Assembly: GCF_001854245.1 (NCBI RefSeq)
Contig: NZ_CP015381.1
Location: forward strand, 1,204,001 to 1,268,000
Direction: 5' to 3'
DNA length: 64,000 nt
DNA from: Desulfococcus multivorans
GTDB lineage: Bacteria > Desulfobacterota > Desulfobacteria > Desulfobacterales > Desulfococcaceae
Positions 1 through 8,755 of the stretch are shown one piece after another. The position numbers were made by a program, and so were the translations under genes. The number at the start of each line of letters is the position of its first letter. Within the stretch, counting starts at the first letter, position 1. The notes beneath the pieces were generated by a model. The model saw only the letters and a program-made list of their open reading frames with translations. It was not told the DNA's origin and searched no databases.

Positions 1-297
1 CGACAGGGGAATGACGGAGCCGATAAATTCGTGGTAGAGATAGATGCCTTTCAGGGCCGGGATCTTGAGCATCCGTCGATAGTCGAAAATACGGCGCCAG
101 AGCGGACCCGGGATTTGTCTGAGCCGATCGAACTGCTCATCCTGAATGAGCAGCACCTGGCCGCAATCCGGGCAGGTGTAGAGCAGCTTGTCAATTCCGT
201 GCACCGTACCGCAGCCGAGACAGTGGTAGGCGAGCCGGCCTGCTTTTTCGGGAATCAGATAAGAGCGGATTTCTTTCGGAAAGTCTTGTGGCTTCAA
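1..297 (-). CDS. thrC: Threonine synthase, N-terminal part (runs off window)
   Basis: This frame encodes the first 99 residues of a protein that continues past the left edge. It opens with a zinc ribbon (C26-x2-C29 and C42-x2-C45), followed by an LKGIYLYHEF segment typical of the N-terminal region of ribbon-bearing PLP threonine synthases, which convert O-phosphohomoserine to threonine. The start is taken as TTG at 297, because an in-frame TAG lies just upstream and an AGAGA tract precedes it. It begins 12 bp after the serS stop, so the two genes are probably cotranscribed. The catalytic domain lies outside the window, so the call rests on the N-terminus only. Confidence 0.75.
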   Translation of the reverse strand, partial: MKPQDFPKEIRSYLIPEKAGRLAYHCLGCGTVHGIDKLLYTCPDCGQVLLIQDEQFDRLRQIPGPLWRRIFDYRRMLKIPALKGIYLYHEFIGSVIPLS

Positions 298-309
298 CTT
301 GATATCTCT

Positions 310-1590
310 CTATTTTTTATGGTCTATTTTTTCGAGGCCGCCCATATAGGGTTTCAGTGCTTCAGGGATAAGCACTGATCCGTCGGCCTGCTGATAGTTT
401 TCAAGGATGGCGGCAAAGGTCCGCCCAACGGCAAGGCCCGAACCGTTAAGGGTATGAATCCATTCCGTTCCTTTCCTGCCCTTTTGCTTGAACCGGATGT
501 TGGCGCGTCGTGCCTGAAAATCCTCGAAATTGCTGCAGGACGAGATTTCCCGATACTTGTTTTGAGCCGGAAGCCAGACCTCGATGTCATAGGTCTTGGC
601 GGATGAAAATCCCAAATCTCCGGTACACAGGGTGATGACTTGATAAGGCAACTCCAGGCGCTTCAGAATGGTTTCGGCGTGTTCGAGCAAGGATTCCAGT
701 TCGGTATAAGAATGATCGGGATGGACAAACTTGACGAGTTCGACCTTGTTGAACTGGTGCTGGCGGATCAATCCTCGGGTGTCTTTGCCGTAGGAACCGG
801 CCTCGGAGCGGAAGCACGGGGTGTAGGCCGTGTGGTAAATCGGGAGGTCTTCTTCGGCGAGGATGTCGCCGCCGTAAATGTTGGTTACGGGAACCTCGGC
901 GGTGGGGATCAGAAAATAATCCCAGTTTTCCAGCTTGAAAAGATCGGCCTCGAATTTAGGGAGTTGACCGGTGCCGGTCATGGCGGCGCGGTTGACGATG
1001 AACGGCGGCAGGGTTTCCGTGTATCCGTGTTCGGTGGTGTGGATATCGAGCATGAAGTTGATAAGCGCCCTCTCCAACCGTGCGCCCGCACCGATATAAA
1101 GTGGAAACCTGGCGCCGGTGATTTTGGCGGCCCGTTCCAAATCGAGGATTCCCAGATTTTCACCGATATCCCAATGGGCTTTGGGCGTGAAATCAAATCG
1201 GGTGGGAGTGCCAACCTGTTTCAACAGGATATTTTCCGACTCGTCGCGTCCAATGGGAACCGAAGCATGCGGTATATTGGGGAGCGTCATCAGGATACCC
1301 TGAAGCGTTTCATCATAACGCGCCAACCGGATGTCCAGCGCTTTGATCCGAGAGGAGACGTCCCGCATTTCCGTCACGAGGCTTTCGGCGTTTTCACCAT
1401 TTTTCTTCATATCGGCGATCTGTTCTGAAACCACATTTCTTCGATGCCTCAATATCTCGATTTCCTGGAGGATCTCCCGTCGTTTTTCATCCGCATCACG
1501 AAAACCACCGAGGTCGGCTTTGTCGTTCCGTGTGGTCAGCGCTTTTTGTACTTCCGCTAAATTTTGTCTCACAAACTTGATTTCCAGCAT
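310..1590 (-). CDS. serS: Seryl-tRNA synthetase
   Basis: Cytoplasmic class II aminoacyl-tRNA synthetase that charges tRNA-Ser (and tRNA-Sec where present). Residues 1 to about 105 form the charged helical hairpin that grips the tRNA long arm. The catalytic core carries motif 2 ([17 protein letters not shown], roughly residues 262-278) and motif 3 ([17 protein letters not shown], roughly 385-400). The length of 426 residues is normal. The ATG at 1590 starts directly with the family's [10 protein letters not shown] opening. It is followed after 12 bp by the threonine synthase gene on the same strand. Nothing unusual was seen. Confidence 0.97.
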   Translation of the reverse strand: MLEIKFVRQNLAEVQKALTTRNDKADLGGFRDADEKRREILQEIEILRHRRNVVSEQIADMKKNGENAESLVTEMRDVSSRIKALDIRLARYDETLQGILMTLPNIPHASVPIGRDESENILLKQVGTPTRFDFTPKAHWDIGENLGILDLERAAKITGARFPLYIGAGARLERALINFMLDIHTTEHGYTETLPPFIVNRAAMTGTGQLPKFEADLFKLENWDYFLIPTAEVPVTNIYGGDILAEEDLPIYHTAYTPCFRSEAGSYGKDTRGLIRQHQFNKVELVKFVHPDHSYTELESLLEHAETILKRLELPYQVITLCTGDLGFSSAKTYDIEVWLPAQNKYREISSCSNFEDFQARRANIRFKQKGRKGTEWIHTLNGSGLAVGRTFAAILENYQQADGSVLIPEALKPYMGGLEKIDHKK

Positions 1591-1740
1591 AATAATTCCT
1601 ATAATCTCAAAAGTCGGTTGTATATAAAGTTGAGATCGTTATCGCTGAACCGGGTCCCGGCAAAACGATTGCTCGGCAACTCCAGGATAATTGTTAAAAA
1701 GTTATCATGGGCAGAGAGGGGAGTCAATGGATAATATCAG

Positions 1741-1770
1741 TTGACTCTAATCGGAAAAATTAATTATATT
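1741..1770 (+). promoter_or_regulatory. Sigma-70-type promoter for the 5-FCL gene
   Basis: TTGACT at 1741-1746 and TATATT at 1765-1770 are separated by 18 bp in an AT-rich stretch. The downstream gene starts at 1824 with an AGGAGAG ribosome-binding site. A TATAAT at 1773-1778 is also present, but its spacing to the -35 is too long. Confidence 0.5.
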
Positions 1771-1823
1771 ACTATAATATATCAAAAAAATGTCTTGGAG
1801 CTCAGCGGATAGGAGAGCAGTGT

Positions 1824-2411
1824 ATGGATGAGATCAGAGAGAAGAAGAGCAGTATCCGGACTGACATGATCACGATGATGGACGCCCTTTCCGATGATGT
1901 TTTCAGGAAAAAGACTAAAAACTTGGAGGAAAGGCTTTTCGATTTCGCTAATTTCATAGAAGCCAAGATTTCCCTCCTGTACGTGAACCTCAAGCACGAG
2001 ATTCCGACGAAGCGGATTTTGCAATGGTGCTTCGAACATAACAAAATAGTTGTTTTGCCCGCTTTTGGCAAAGAAAAGCGAACCATGACGCTGATGAAGG
2101 TCGACGATATCGAGAAAGATCTGAAACCGGGTCCTCGTGGTGTGTTGGAGCCGGATCCGGAGAGATGCAAGCGAGTGCCTGTCGATCAGGTTGACATCGC
2201 CATCATCCCAGGGATTGCATTTGATGAAAAGGGCGGTCGGATCGGATCGGGAATGGGTTATTACGATCGTCTGATTCCCAAGTTGTCCGTCACAACCCGA
2301 AAGGTCGCACTGATTTTTGAAGATCAGGTCATACCCCAGGTCCCCATGGAGCCTCATGATAAATATGTCGATATTGTCATCACTGACCGGCGGATTATTT
2401 ACAAGATATAG
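1824..2411 (+). CDS. ygfA: 5-formyltetrahydrofolate cyclo-ligase
   Basis: Converts 5-formyl-THF to 5,10-methenyl-THF with ATP, returning stored folate to the one-carbon pool. The C-terminal signature GGRIGSGMGYYDRL, at about residues 139-152, is diagnostic of the 5-FCL/MTHFS fold, and PGIAFDEKG just before it forms part of the nucleotide site. The length of 195 residues is normal. The start ATG has AGGAGAG upstream. The gene is monocistronic and converges on the K+ channel gene 20 bp beyond its stop. One-carbon metabolism recurs in this window with metF. Confidence 0.93.
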   Translation: MDEIREKKSSIRTDMITMMDALSDDVFRKKTKNLEERLFDFANFIEAKISLLYVNLKHEIPTKRILQWCFEHNKIVVLPAFGKEKRTMTLMKVDDIEKDLKPGPRGVLEPDPERCKRVPVDQVDIAIIPGIAFDEKGGRIGSGMGYYDRLIPKLSVTTRKVALIFEDQVIPQVPMEPHDKYVDIVITDRRIIYKI

Positions 2412-2431
2412 CGGTCGGTCACGGTCTGTGA

Positions 2432-3430
2432 TCAGGGGTTCAGGACGTTTTCCAATTTTTCAAGGTTCCCCGATTCGCCTACGGCGATCAGGGTGTCCCC
2501 GCTGTTGATGGTCGCTTCGAAGGATGGGTTGAACAGCATGCCGCCGTCCGACTTTTTGATGGCGATAATGATGAGGTTGTAATTCTGGCGGATGCCCGAA
2601 TCCTTGAGCATCTTGCCGACGAGGGCGGATGCCTTTCCGACGGGAATCTCCTCCATTTGAATATCCTTGCGGCGATGCGTAAAGGCCAGATCCAGAAAAG
2701 TGGTCACCGTCGGTCTGAGAATCCGATTGGCCATGTTTGACGCCCCCATGGCGTATGGTGACTCAACCCGATCTGCGCCTGCTGCCGTAAGTTTCGCCGC
2801 GGACCGATCGCTGCCCGCTCTGGCGATGATTTCAATGTTCTTGTTGAGTTGGCGGGCTGTCAGAACCAGGAAAACGTTTTCCGTGTCCGTGGCCAGGACA
2901 GCTACGAGCCCTTTGGCGTGCTCGATACCGGCTTTCAGCAGCAGCATTTCGTTGGTTGCGTCTCCGGAAAGGTGGAGCACATTGTCGGCCTCCATTACGG
3001 GGATCAACTCCGAATCCTTTTCGATGACGACCAGGTCTATGGGTTTGCTTTTCAGTTTGTTGCACAAAACCCGGCCAATGCGGCCATACCCGCAGATAAT
3101 ATAGTGGTTTTCGAGTTGGCTGATTTTCTTGTCCAATCTTCGTCTCCCCAATGTTTCACGAATCTGTCCCTCCACCATGAATTGAACCACGGCGCCGGCG
3201 ACGTAAACGAACAGCCCCAGTCCTGAGAAGATGAGAACCATGGTATAGATACGACCCATGGAACTTAACGACTGGACTTCCGAATACCCCACCGAGGCGA
3301 CGGTGATAACCGTCATGTAAAGAGCGTCCAAAACATCCCAACCCTCAATCAGCATATAACCAAGGGTGCCCGCAATGATCATGAGGATGGACAGGCAGCA
3401 GACAATCACGAGATGTTTTGTTCTGTTCAT
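2432..3430 (-). CDS. Two-TM potassium channel with RCK (TrkA-N/TrkA-C) domains
   Basis: Inner-membrane ion channel subunit. TM1 spans about residues 8-28, followed by a pore helix and selectivity filter, then TM2 at about 62-85. The filter reads TVASVGYSE at about residues 43-51, so the usual GYGD becomes GYSE. A cytosolic TrkA-N Rossmann domain follows with YIICGYGRIGRVL near residue 112, which binds a nucleotide. A TrkA-C domain ends the protein (GDTLIAVGESGNLEKLE). The length of 332 matches MthK/GsuK-like channels. The gene stands alone and converges on the 5-FCL gene. The filter variant leaves ion selectivity uncertain. Confidence 0.88.
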   Translation of the reverse strand: MNRTKHLVIVCCLSILMIIAGTLGYMLIEGWDVLDALYMTVITVASVGYSEVQSLSSMGRIYTMVLIFSGLGLFVYVAGAVVQFMVEGQIRETLGRRRLDKKISQLENHYIICGYGRIGRVLCNKLKSKPIDLVVIEKDSELIPVMEADNVLHLSGDATNEMLLLKAGIEHAKGLVAVLATDTENVFLVLTARQLNKNIEIIARAGSDRSAAKLTAAGADRVESPYAMGASNMANRILRPTVTTFLDLAFTHRRKDIQMEEIPVGKASALVGKMLKDSGIRQNYNLIIIAIKKSDGGMLFNPSFEATINSGDTLIAVGESGNLEKLENVLNP

Positions 3431-3619
3431 GAGGTGACTTTACACTTCCCTCCATATGTTTGCTGTAGAAGATGATGTATATTATCCGGCCGTCAAAGAA
3501 AATAGAAAAGGAGTCTCTGCATATCGCCGTCATCTTGTATCGTCCCGGTCCCCGGTGTGTCCAGGCCTGTGGGATTCAGCTTGATGACGTGTTTATGTGA
3601 CTGAAAACAGATATGTTTA

Positions 3620-3648
3620 TTGACGTGCATCCGCAGAGTTGATATAAA
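3620..3648 (+). promoter_or_regulatory. Promoter immediately upstream of pcm (possibly leaderless)
   Basis: TTGACG at 3620-3625 and TATAAA at 3643-3648 have a 17-bp spacer. The pcm ATG starts at 3657, only 8 bp after the -10 box, so transcription would begin at or next to the start codon. No Shine-Dalgarno sequence precedes that ATG. Confidence 0.5.
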
Positions 3649-3656
3649 ATAAAATT

Positions 3657-4316
3657 ATGGAAAAAGAGATATCAAAATACCTTCGTCGTCGCGAGGAGAT
3701 GGTCAAGCGACAGATTGAAGCGCGAGGTGTGAGCGATCCGCGGGTGCTGGATGCCATGAGGAGGGTTCCAAGACACCTGTTTGTGAGCGAAGCGCTGGAA
3801 GATCAGGCTTACGGCGATTTCCCCCTCCCCATCGGCGACGGACAGACCATCTCTCAACCCTACATTGTCGCCGAAATGACACAGGCTCTCAAGGTGGGCG
3901 AAAAGGACCGCGTCCTCGAAATCGGAACAGGATCCGGATACCAGGCTGCGGTCCTGGCTCAGATCGTTTACCGTGTCTACACCATTGAGCGGATTCACGC
4001 ACTCTACATCAAAACCCGCCGGCTGTTCGATAATCTCAAATATCACAACATCGTCACTCGCTATGCCGACGGAACCAGCGGGTGGCGGGAAGAGAGTCCC
4101 TTTGACGCAATTATCGTGACTGCGGGTGCACCGATCGTCCCGCAACCGCTGATCGATCAACTGACGCCGGGAGGGCGGCTGGTCATTCCCGTAGGGGATC
4201 AGTATATTCAGGATTTGGTTCGGATCGAAAAGGATGAACGCGGCGTTCACCAAACCAGCCTCGGCGGATGCCGCTTCGTCAAACTTGTCGGCGAATATGG
4301 TTGGAAAAAGGAATAG
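3657..4316 (+). CDS. pcm: Protein-L-isoaspartate O-methyltransferase
   Basis: Repairs age-damaged proteins by methylating L-isoaspartyl residues with S-adenosylmethionine. It shows the family's N-terminal [20 protein letters not shown], the substrate loop [18 protein letters not shown], and the SAM-binding [18 protein letters not shown] at about residues 83-100. ATVTAGAP-like motif III appears as IIVTAGAP. The 219-residue length is usual. The start ATG lacks a ribosome-binding site and lies right after a promoter -10 box. An internal ATG at residue 15 has GAGGAG abutting it, too close to work well. The gene is followed by the DUF368 transporter after 29 bp. Confidence 0.94.
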   Translation: MEKEISKYLRRREEMVKRQIEARGVSDPRVLDAMRRVPRHLFVSEALEDQAYGDFPLPIGDGQTISQPYIVAEMTQALKVGEKDRVLEIGTGSGYQAAVLAQIVYRVYTIERIHALYIKTRRLFDNLKYHNIVTRYADGTSGWREESPFDAIIVTAGAPIVPQPLIDQLTPGGRLVIPVGDQYIQDLVRIEKDERGVHQTSLGGCRFVKLVGEYGWKKE

Positions 4317-4345
4317 CCGAAAAACACGTTATAGAAAACGGCGCT

Positions 4346-5308
4346 ATGCATTCATTTATTCTATTGTATCTCAAGGGGCTTGCCATGGGAGCCGCGGATG
4401 CGGTTCCCGGGGTTTCAGGTGGGACGGTCGCTTTCATTTCAGGCATTTACGAGGAACTGATCCTGGCGATTCGATCCTTTGACGGTCGGGCATTGAAATT
4501 TCTCCGGCAGAGAGATCTTCGAGGCTTCTGGCACCATATTCACGGGACGTTTTTAGCCGTACTTCTGACGGGAATCGGGACATCGCTTTTCATCTTTTCC
4601 CGTTTTGTTCTCTACTGGCTTGAAGATTTTCCCGTGTTGGTCTGGGCATTTTTTTTTGGGTTGATCATCGCCTCCATTCTGATGGTGGCGCGAAAAATCA
4701 ATAGCCGGAACCCGATGATTCTGGGGTTCGGTCTGGGAGGGGTGATTCTGGGGTATGCCGTTACGGTCGCCGTTCCCGCTGAAACCCCTGAAACCCTGAG
4801 TTTTGTCTTTCTTTCCGGTATGATCGCCGTGTGTGCCATGATCCTGCCGGGAATCTCCGGAAGCTTCATTCTGGTGCTGTTGTCGAAATATGAGTATATA
4901 TTCACCGCGATCCGGGATTTCAATCTCGTGATCATCGCCGTTTTCGGATCGGGTTGCGTCGTCGGGATTCTCTCGTTCTCCCATTTTTTAAGCTGGACTC
5001 TCCGGCGCTATTACGCACCGACCATCGCTATGCTAACGGGGCTTATGGTGGGATCCCTCAACAAGGTATGGCCCTGGAAGGTTGTTGTCGAAACTGTTGT
5101 GTCCTCGGAAGGAGAGGTGAGATCAGTGGTGGAAAAAAACATTCTTCCCACGGCTTACCTCGATGCAACCGGTGCATCCCCTTACCTGACGGAAGCGTTG
5201 CTGCTTGCCGTCGCCGGCTTCTCTCTGGTCTATGTTATCGAGAAGCTCTCCTTGCGGCCACCCTTGACTGCGGTCATCAATCGACGGATAGATCGGGCCA
5301 AAGGGTGA
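4346..5308 (+). CDS. DUF368 family polytopic membrane protein (polyprenyl-phosphate transporter family)
   Basis: Integral membrane protein of about 320 residues with roughly eight to nine hydrophobic segments. The N-terminal LKGLAMGAADAVPGVSGGT is the DUF368 hallmark, and a second copy of the motif occurs as MILPGISGSFILVLLSKYEYI, reflecting the family's internal duplication. DUF368 proteins (PopT) have been reported as undecaprenyl-phosphate translocases, so a role in recycling the lipid carrier is inferred. I chose ATG 4346; a longer frame from 4268 would overlap pcm and adds an unconserved basic tail. Its last 32 bp overlap the convergent LysR gene. Confidence 0.85.
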   Translation: MHSFILLYLKGLAMGAADAVPGVSGGTVAFISGIYEELILAIRSFDGRALKFLRQRDLRGFWHHIHGTFLAVLLTGIGTSLFIFSRFVLYWLEDFPVLVWAFFFGLIIASILMVARKINSRNPMILGFGLGGVILGYAVTVAVPAETPETLSFVFLSGMIAVCAMILPGISGSFILVLLSKYEYIFTAIRDFNLVIIAVFGSGCVVGILSFSHFLSWTLRRYYAPTIAMLTGLMVGSLNKVWPWKVVVETVVSSEGEVRSVVEKNILPTAYLDATGASPYLTEALLLAVAGFSLVYVIEKLSLRPPLTAVINRRIDRAKG

Positions 5309-6194
5309 TTCGCCCTTTCAGGAATTCGATGAACGCCAGAGACAGGGGAGAGAGGGTCTTTCGGCGATGACTGGTCAGGTAAAAATGACGTTTCAGAGAG
5401 AGGCCTCTTACAGCGACGACGGCCAGGATTCCCCCAGCCAACTCCTCGGCTACCGCAATCCTTGAGAGGATTGATATGCCTATTCGTCCTTTGATGCCCT
5501 GTATAACGGCCGCGGTGCTGCCCATCTCGGCGACGATGTTGAGTTGGGCGACGCTCATCGACACCTGACTCAGATGCTTCTCGATGGATTTCAGTGTGCC
5601 CGATCCAGCCTCTCTGATGATAAACGGCGCTGTCTTGAGCATGGACAGCGTGATCTCTCCCCTTTTGGCCCACGGGTGATCCACCGGAACGATGAGGCAG
5701 AGCTCGTCCGCCAGAAGCGGTTCCTGATGAATCTGCTTCAGACCGGTCCTGGCGCCCACGACACCGACCTCCAGAAGACCTGCGGCAACATCTGCGACGA
5801 TCTCTTCCGTATCCCCGATGCGGATGGCGGTGGTGACATCCGGATAGGTTTCGACGAAAAGACCCACCATTCGAGGGAGAATATAAACGCCGGGAATGGT
5901 GGAGCCTCCGATGACCAGGCGTCCTTTCAGGTTGCCGTGGAACGCCGCCATGGCCGCCTCGGCCTCCTCCTTCAGGGCGATCAGTTTTCTGGCGTATTCA
6001 TACAGCAGTTCCCCTGCCTTCGTGGGGATCGCCTTTTTGGCCAGGCGATCGATCAGACGGCACTCGAAATGGGCTTCGAGATCTTTGATATGACTGCTGA
6101 TCGTCGGTTGGGAGAGATGAACGATGTTTCCGGCTTTTGAAAAGCTTTCGGATTCGATGACCTTGCAAAAGATGTTGAGCTGCCAGAGATCCAT
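5277..6194 (-). CDS. LysR-family transcriptional regulator
   Basis: DNA-binding regulator with an N-terminal winged helix-turn-helix (WQLNIFCKVIESESFSKAG then LSQPTISSHIKDLE, residues 3-40) and a C-terminal effector-binding domain of two alpha/beta lobes. The length of 305 is typical. The N-terminus resembles the branch found beside selenium-metabolism genes in delta-proteobacteria, from memory only; no selenium genes lie here. It is downstream of coaD on the same strand and its 3' end overlaps the DUF368 gene tail-to-tail by 32 bp, without a terminator between. Target and effector are unknown. Confidence 0.92.
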   Translation of the reverse strand: MDLWQLNIFCKVIESESFSKAGNIVHLSQPTISSHIKDLEAHFECRLIDRLAKKAIPTKAGELLYEYARKLIALKEEAEAAMAAFHGNLKGRLVIGGSTIPGVYILPRMVGLFVETYPDVTTAIRIGDTEEIVADVAAGLLEVGVVGARTGLKQIHQEPLLADELCLIVPVDHPWAKRGEITLSMLKTAPFIIREAGSGTLKSIEKHLSQVSMSVAQLNIVAEMGSTAAVIQGIKGRIGISILSRIAVAEELAGGILAVVAVRGLSLKRHFYLTSHRRKTLSPLSLAFIEFLKGRITLWPDLSVD

Positions 6195-6282
6195 GGGGTA
6201 ATCTTGAAAGGTTAAAGTGAGGCGTCAACGGCTGTAGACGCCTTTTTCCCCGGGATATATTTTTTCAGTTTCGTCGGATCAA

Positions 6283-6777
6283 TCAGGGGGTGTGGAGAAA
6301 CCCGTTTTTTTCCTTCAGCTTCCGGTTAACCAAAGGGGGCACCATATCTTCGATGTCTCCGCCGAATTTGGCGGCCTCCTTGATGATGGTCGAGCTGGTA
6401 AAGATCCACCGGAGACCCGTCATCATAAAAACCGTCTGGATATCCCGGTTCAGTTTTCGATTCATCAGGGCCATCTGAAATTCATATTCGAAATCCGATA
6501 CGGCTCGCATGCCCCTCAGAATCGCATCCGCCTCCCGTTGGCGTGCATAGTCCACCAGGAGGCCGTGGAAAACATCCACCTCGACGCTGGTCTGACCCGC
6601 CAGGCTTTCCTTCAGCATCTCCACCCGCTCCTCCACCGTAAACAGGCTTTTTTTTGCCGGGTTGCACAGGATGGTTACGATGATTCGGTCGAAGATTTCG
6701 AGTCCGCGATGAATGATGTCGAGATGACCGTTGGTGACGGGATCGAAGGATCCGGGATAGATGGCGATTTTAGGCAT
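6283..6777 (-). CDS. coaD: Phosphopantetheine adenylyltransferase
   Basis: Fourth step of coenzyme A biosynthesis: 4'-phosphopantetheine plus ATP gives dephospho-CoA. The nucleotidyltransferase T/HxGH motif is in YPGSFDPVTNGHLDII (residues 7-22), and the C-terminal end of the active site carries FTSSTIIKEAAKFGG in place of the usual ISSSLVKEVA segment. The length of 164 residues is standard. It follows rsmD by 13 bp in the same leftward operon, the common rsmD-coaD pairing. CoA supply fits a genome rich in acyl-CoA ligases, though this gene is universal. Confidence 0.97.
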   Translation of the reverse strand: MPKIAIYPGSFDPVTNGHLDIIHRGLEIFDRIIVTILCNPAKKSLFTVEERVEMLKESLAGQTSVEVDVFHGLLVDYARQREADAILRGMRAVSDFEYEFQMALMNRKLNRDIQTVFMMTGLRWIFTSSTIIKEAAKFGGDIEDMVPPLVNRKLKEKNGFLHTP

Positions 6778-6790
6778 GCGTTCGAGTTCC

Positions 6791-7363
6791 TCATGATTTA
6801 TTTGGTGCGTTCATAGCATAATTTAAAAAGGACACCAAGGTCTTTCCGTATTTTCTCTGATCTGACAGATCATATCCCGACAACTGTTCAGGCAGAGGTT
6901 CGCTTGCGGCGTGCTCGACGACCACCAGCGCTCCGGGTGCGAGAATTCGGCGCTGCCGCAAATGAAAAAGCGCCGGGCCGATCAAATTTTTGTGGTAGGG
7001 GGGATCCATGAAAACAAGATGAATATCCGGTTCATGAGGGGTGAGACAGTTTAGGTTTCTATCAATGTCCCACAGGACCACCCGGGAGCGTTCCGTGAGG
7101 CCCAGGTGTTCAAGATTTTTCCGTACAGCGGCGACCGAGGCTTTTCGGTTGTCGATGAAAATTGCCGACCGAGCGTCCCGGCTGAGGGCCTCGATTCCCA
7201 TGGCGCCGGTGCCGGCGAAAAGATCGAGTACCCGAGCCTCCGCAATATTCCTGCCGATAATGTTGAAAATCGCCTCCCGCACTCGATCCGAAGTCGGGCG
7301 AACGGCGTTACCCCGGATAGGCAGAAGCTTTCGACCCCGCAAACGGCCGCTGATAATTCTCAA
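6791..7363 (-). CDS. rsmD: 16S rRNA (guanine(966)-N(2))-methyltransferase
   Basis: Methylates G966 of 16S rRNA in the assembling 30S subunit. It begins with the family's MRIISGRLRGRKL, carries VRPTSDRVREAIFNII, the SAM-binding VLDLFAGTGAMGIEALSR (about residues 44-61) and the catalytic DPPY (FMDPPYHKN). At 190 residues it is full length. Its start overlaps the stop of the upstream NtrX-like regulator gene by 4 bp (ATGA), so translation is likely coupled. coaD follows 13 bp downstream. Confidence 0.95.
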   Translation of the reverse strand: MRIISGRLRGRKLLPIRGNAVRPTSDRVREAIFNIIGRNIAEARVLDLFAGTGAMGIEALSRDARSAIFIDNRKASVAAVRKNLEHLGLTERSRVVLWDIDRNLNCLTPHEPDIHLVFMDPPYHKNLIGPALFHLRQRRILAPGALVVVEHAASEPLPEQLSGYDLSDQRKYGKTLVSFLNYAMNAPNKS

Positions 7364-8721
7364 ACCGATACCCCGAATTGTTCGAGCTTCCGACGCAGTT
7401 CGGCCGGATCGATGCCGATAACGCCGGCGGTTTTGGTGAGGTTGTTGCCGTACTGAGAGAACTTTCTTCGGATGAACGCCATTTCGAACATCTCCTTTGC
7501 GGTGGAAAGCTGATCAATGCTGAACAGCTCTTCTTCGGATTTGCCGCTTCTGCCGGCCGACGGGTTGTAAGGAAAAGGGATATCTTCAACCTCGATTGTC
7601 GTCTTGTTCAAGATGATTACGAGCCGTCCGATAAGATTTTTCAGTTCCCGGACATTGCCGGGCCAGGGATACGACATGAGCATCTCCATGGCTTCAGGCG
7701 TGATATGAGTGGGTGACGGCCCGGTTTTTTTGCCGCGATCCTCGAGAAAGATGTTCATCAGGACGGGAATGTCTTCGATGCGGTCTTTCAGGGATGGGAC
7801 ATGGAGCGGTATTTGATTGAGGCGATGATACAGATCCTCCCGGAAATTGCCCTTCTCGATTTCTGTTTCCAGGTCCTTGTTGGATGCCGCGATGATCCTG
7901 ACGTCGACGCGAATGTCTCTGCCGCCCCCGACGCGCTGAAAGGTTTGTTCCTGAAGCACCCTCAAGAGCTTGGCCTGGGTTTGAAGGCTCATGTCTCCGA
8001 TCTCATCGAGAAAGAGGGTTCCATCGTTGGCGATTTCGAACCGTCCTCGTTTTCGTGTGTCCGACCAGGAGACCGCGCCTTTTTCATGGCCGAACAGCTC
8101 GCTTTCCAGACGCTCTTCGGGAATCGCGGCACAATTGATGTCGATCAGGGGTTGCTCCGCCCGTTTGCTGAACTGGTGGATCGTCCGTGCCACCAACTCC
8201 TTGCCGGTGCCGTTTTCACCGGTGATAAGGATCCACGAGTCGGTGGGGGCGACAACGACAATCTGTTTCTTGAGTTCGACGATAGCCGGACTTTTACCGT
8301 TGATGGCGTGCTTTTCGAGTGTTTTTTTCCGAAGGTAGCGGTTTTCCTCCTCGAGTCTTCTGAAATTGAGGGCGTTGTTGATGTCAACGATGACCTTGTC
8401 GATGGAGAGGGGTTTTTCAATCAGGTCGAAGGCACCCAGTTTTGTGGCTTTCACCGCGGTCTCGATATTGCCGTGACCCGTGATGATGATGACTTGAAGG
8501 GCGGGATGATGCTTCTTGATCTCTTTGAGAGTTTCGATGCCGTCGATGCCCGGCATCCAGATATCCAGCAGGACGAGGTCGGGGGATTTGTCTTCTATCA
8601 ATTTCAAGCCCTCGTACCCGTTGTTTGCGGTGATGACCTCGAAGCCTTCGTCGGAAAGAAGTCCGCCCAGAGATTTCAGGATGTTGGGTTCGTCGTCGAT
8701 GATCATGATGGTTGGAAACAT
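7360..8721 (-). CDS. NtrX-like response regulator with AAA+ domain lacking GAFTGA
   Basis: Output half of a two-component pair with the kinase encoded upstream. Residues 1-120 are a receiver (phospho-acceptor D in LVLLDIWMPG, about residue 53). The central AAA+ domain has Walker A GENGTGKE and Walker B GTLFLDEIGD, and the C-terminus is a Fis-type helix-turn-helix (NNLTKTAGVIGIDPAELRRKL). Where sigma-54 activators carry GAFTGA after FGHEKG, this protein reads GAVSWSD (bases 8059-8079), so contact with sigma-54 is doubtful. Some NtrX proteins also lack the motif and may act on sigma-70 promoters. It sits 34 bp after the kinase gene and overlaps rsmD by 4 bp. Confidence 0.88.
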   Translation of the reverse strand: MFPTIMIIDDEPNILKSLGGLLSDEGFEVITANNGYEGLKLIEDKSPDLVLLDIWMPGIDGIETLKEIKKHHPALQVIIITGHGNIETAVKATKLGAFDLIEKPLSIDKVIVDINNALNFRRLEEENRYLRKKTLEKHAINGKSPAIVELKKQIVVVAPTDSWILITGENGTGKELVARTIHQFSKRAEQPLIDINCAAIPEERLESELFGHEKGAVSWSDTRKRGRFEIANDGTLFLDEIGDMSLQTQAKLLRVLQEQTFQRVGGGRDIRVDVRIIAASNKDLETEIEKGNFREDLYHRLNQIPLHVPSLKDRIEDIPVLMNIFLEDRGKKTGPSPTHITPEAMEMLMSYPWPGNVRELKNLIGRLVIILNKTTIEVEDIPFPYNPSAGRSGKSEEELFSIDQLSTAKEMFEMAFIRRKFSQYGNNLTKTAGVIGIDPAELRRKLEQFGVSV

Positions 8722-8755
8722 GCCTTCTCCTTTGATGGTGTTGCGGCGTACGTTG

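Noticed and set aside
1591-1823. 6S RNA gene upstream of the 5-FCL gene, as in enterobacteria
   Set aside because: The gap is only 233 bp, also holds a promoter, and shows no long 6S-like hairpin with a central bubble.
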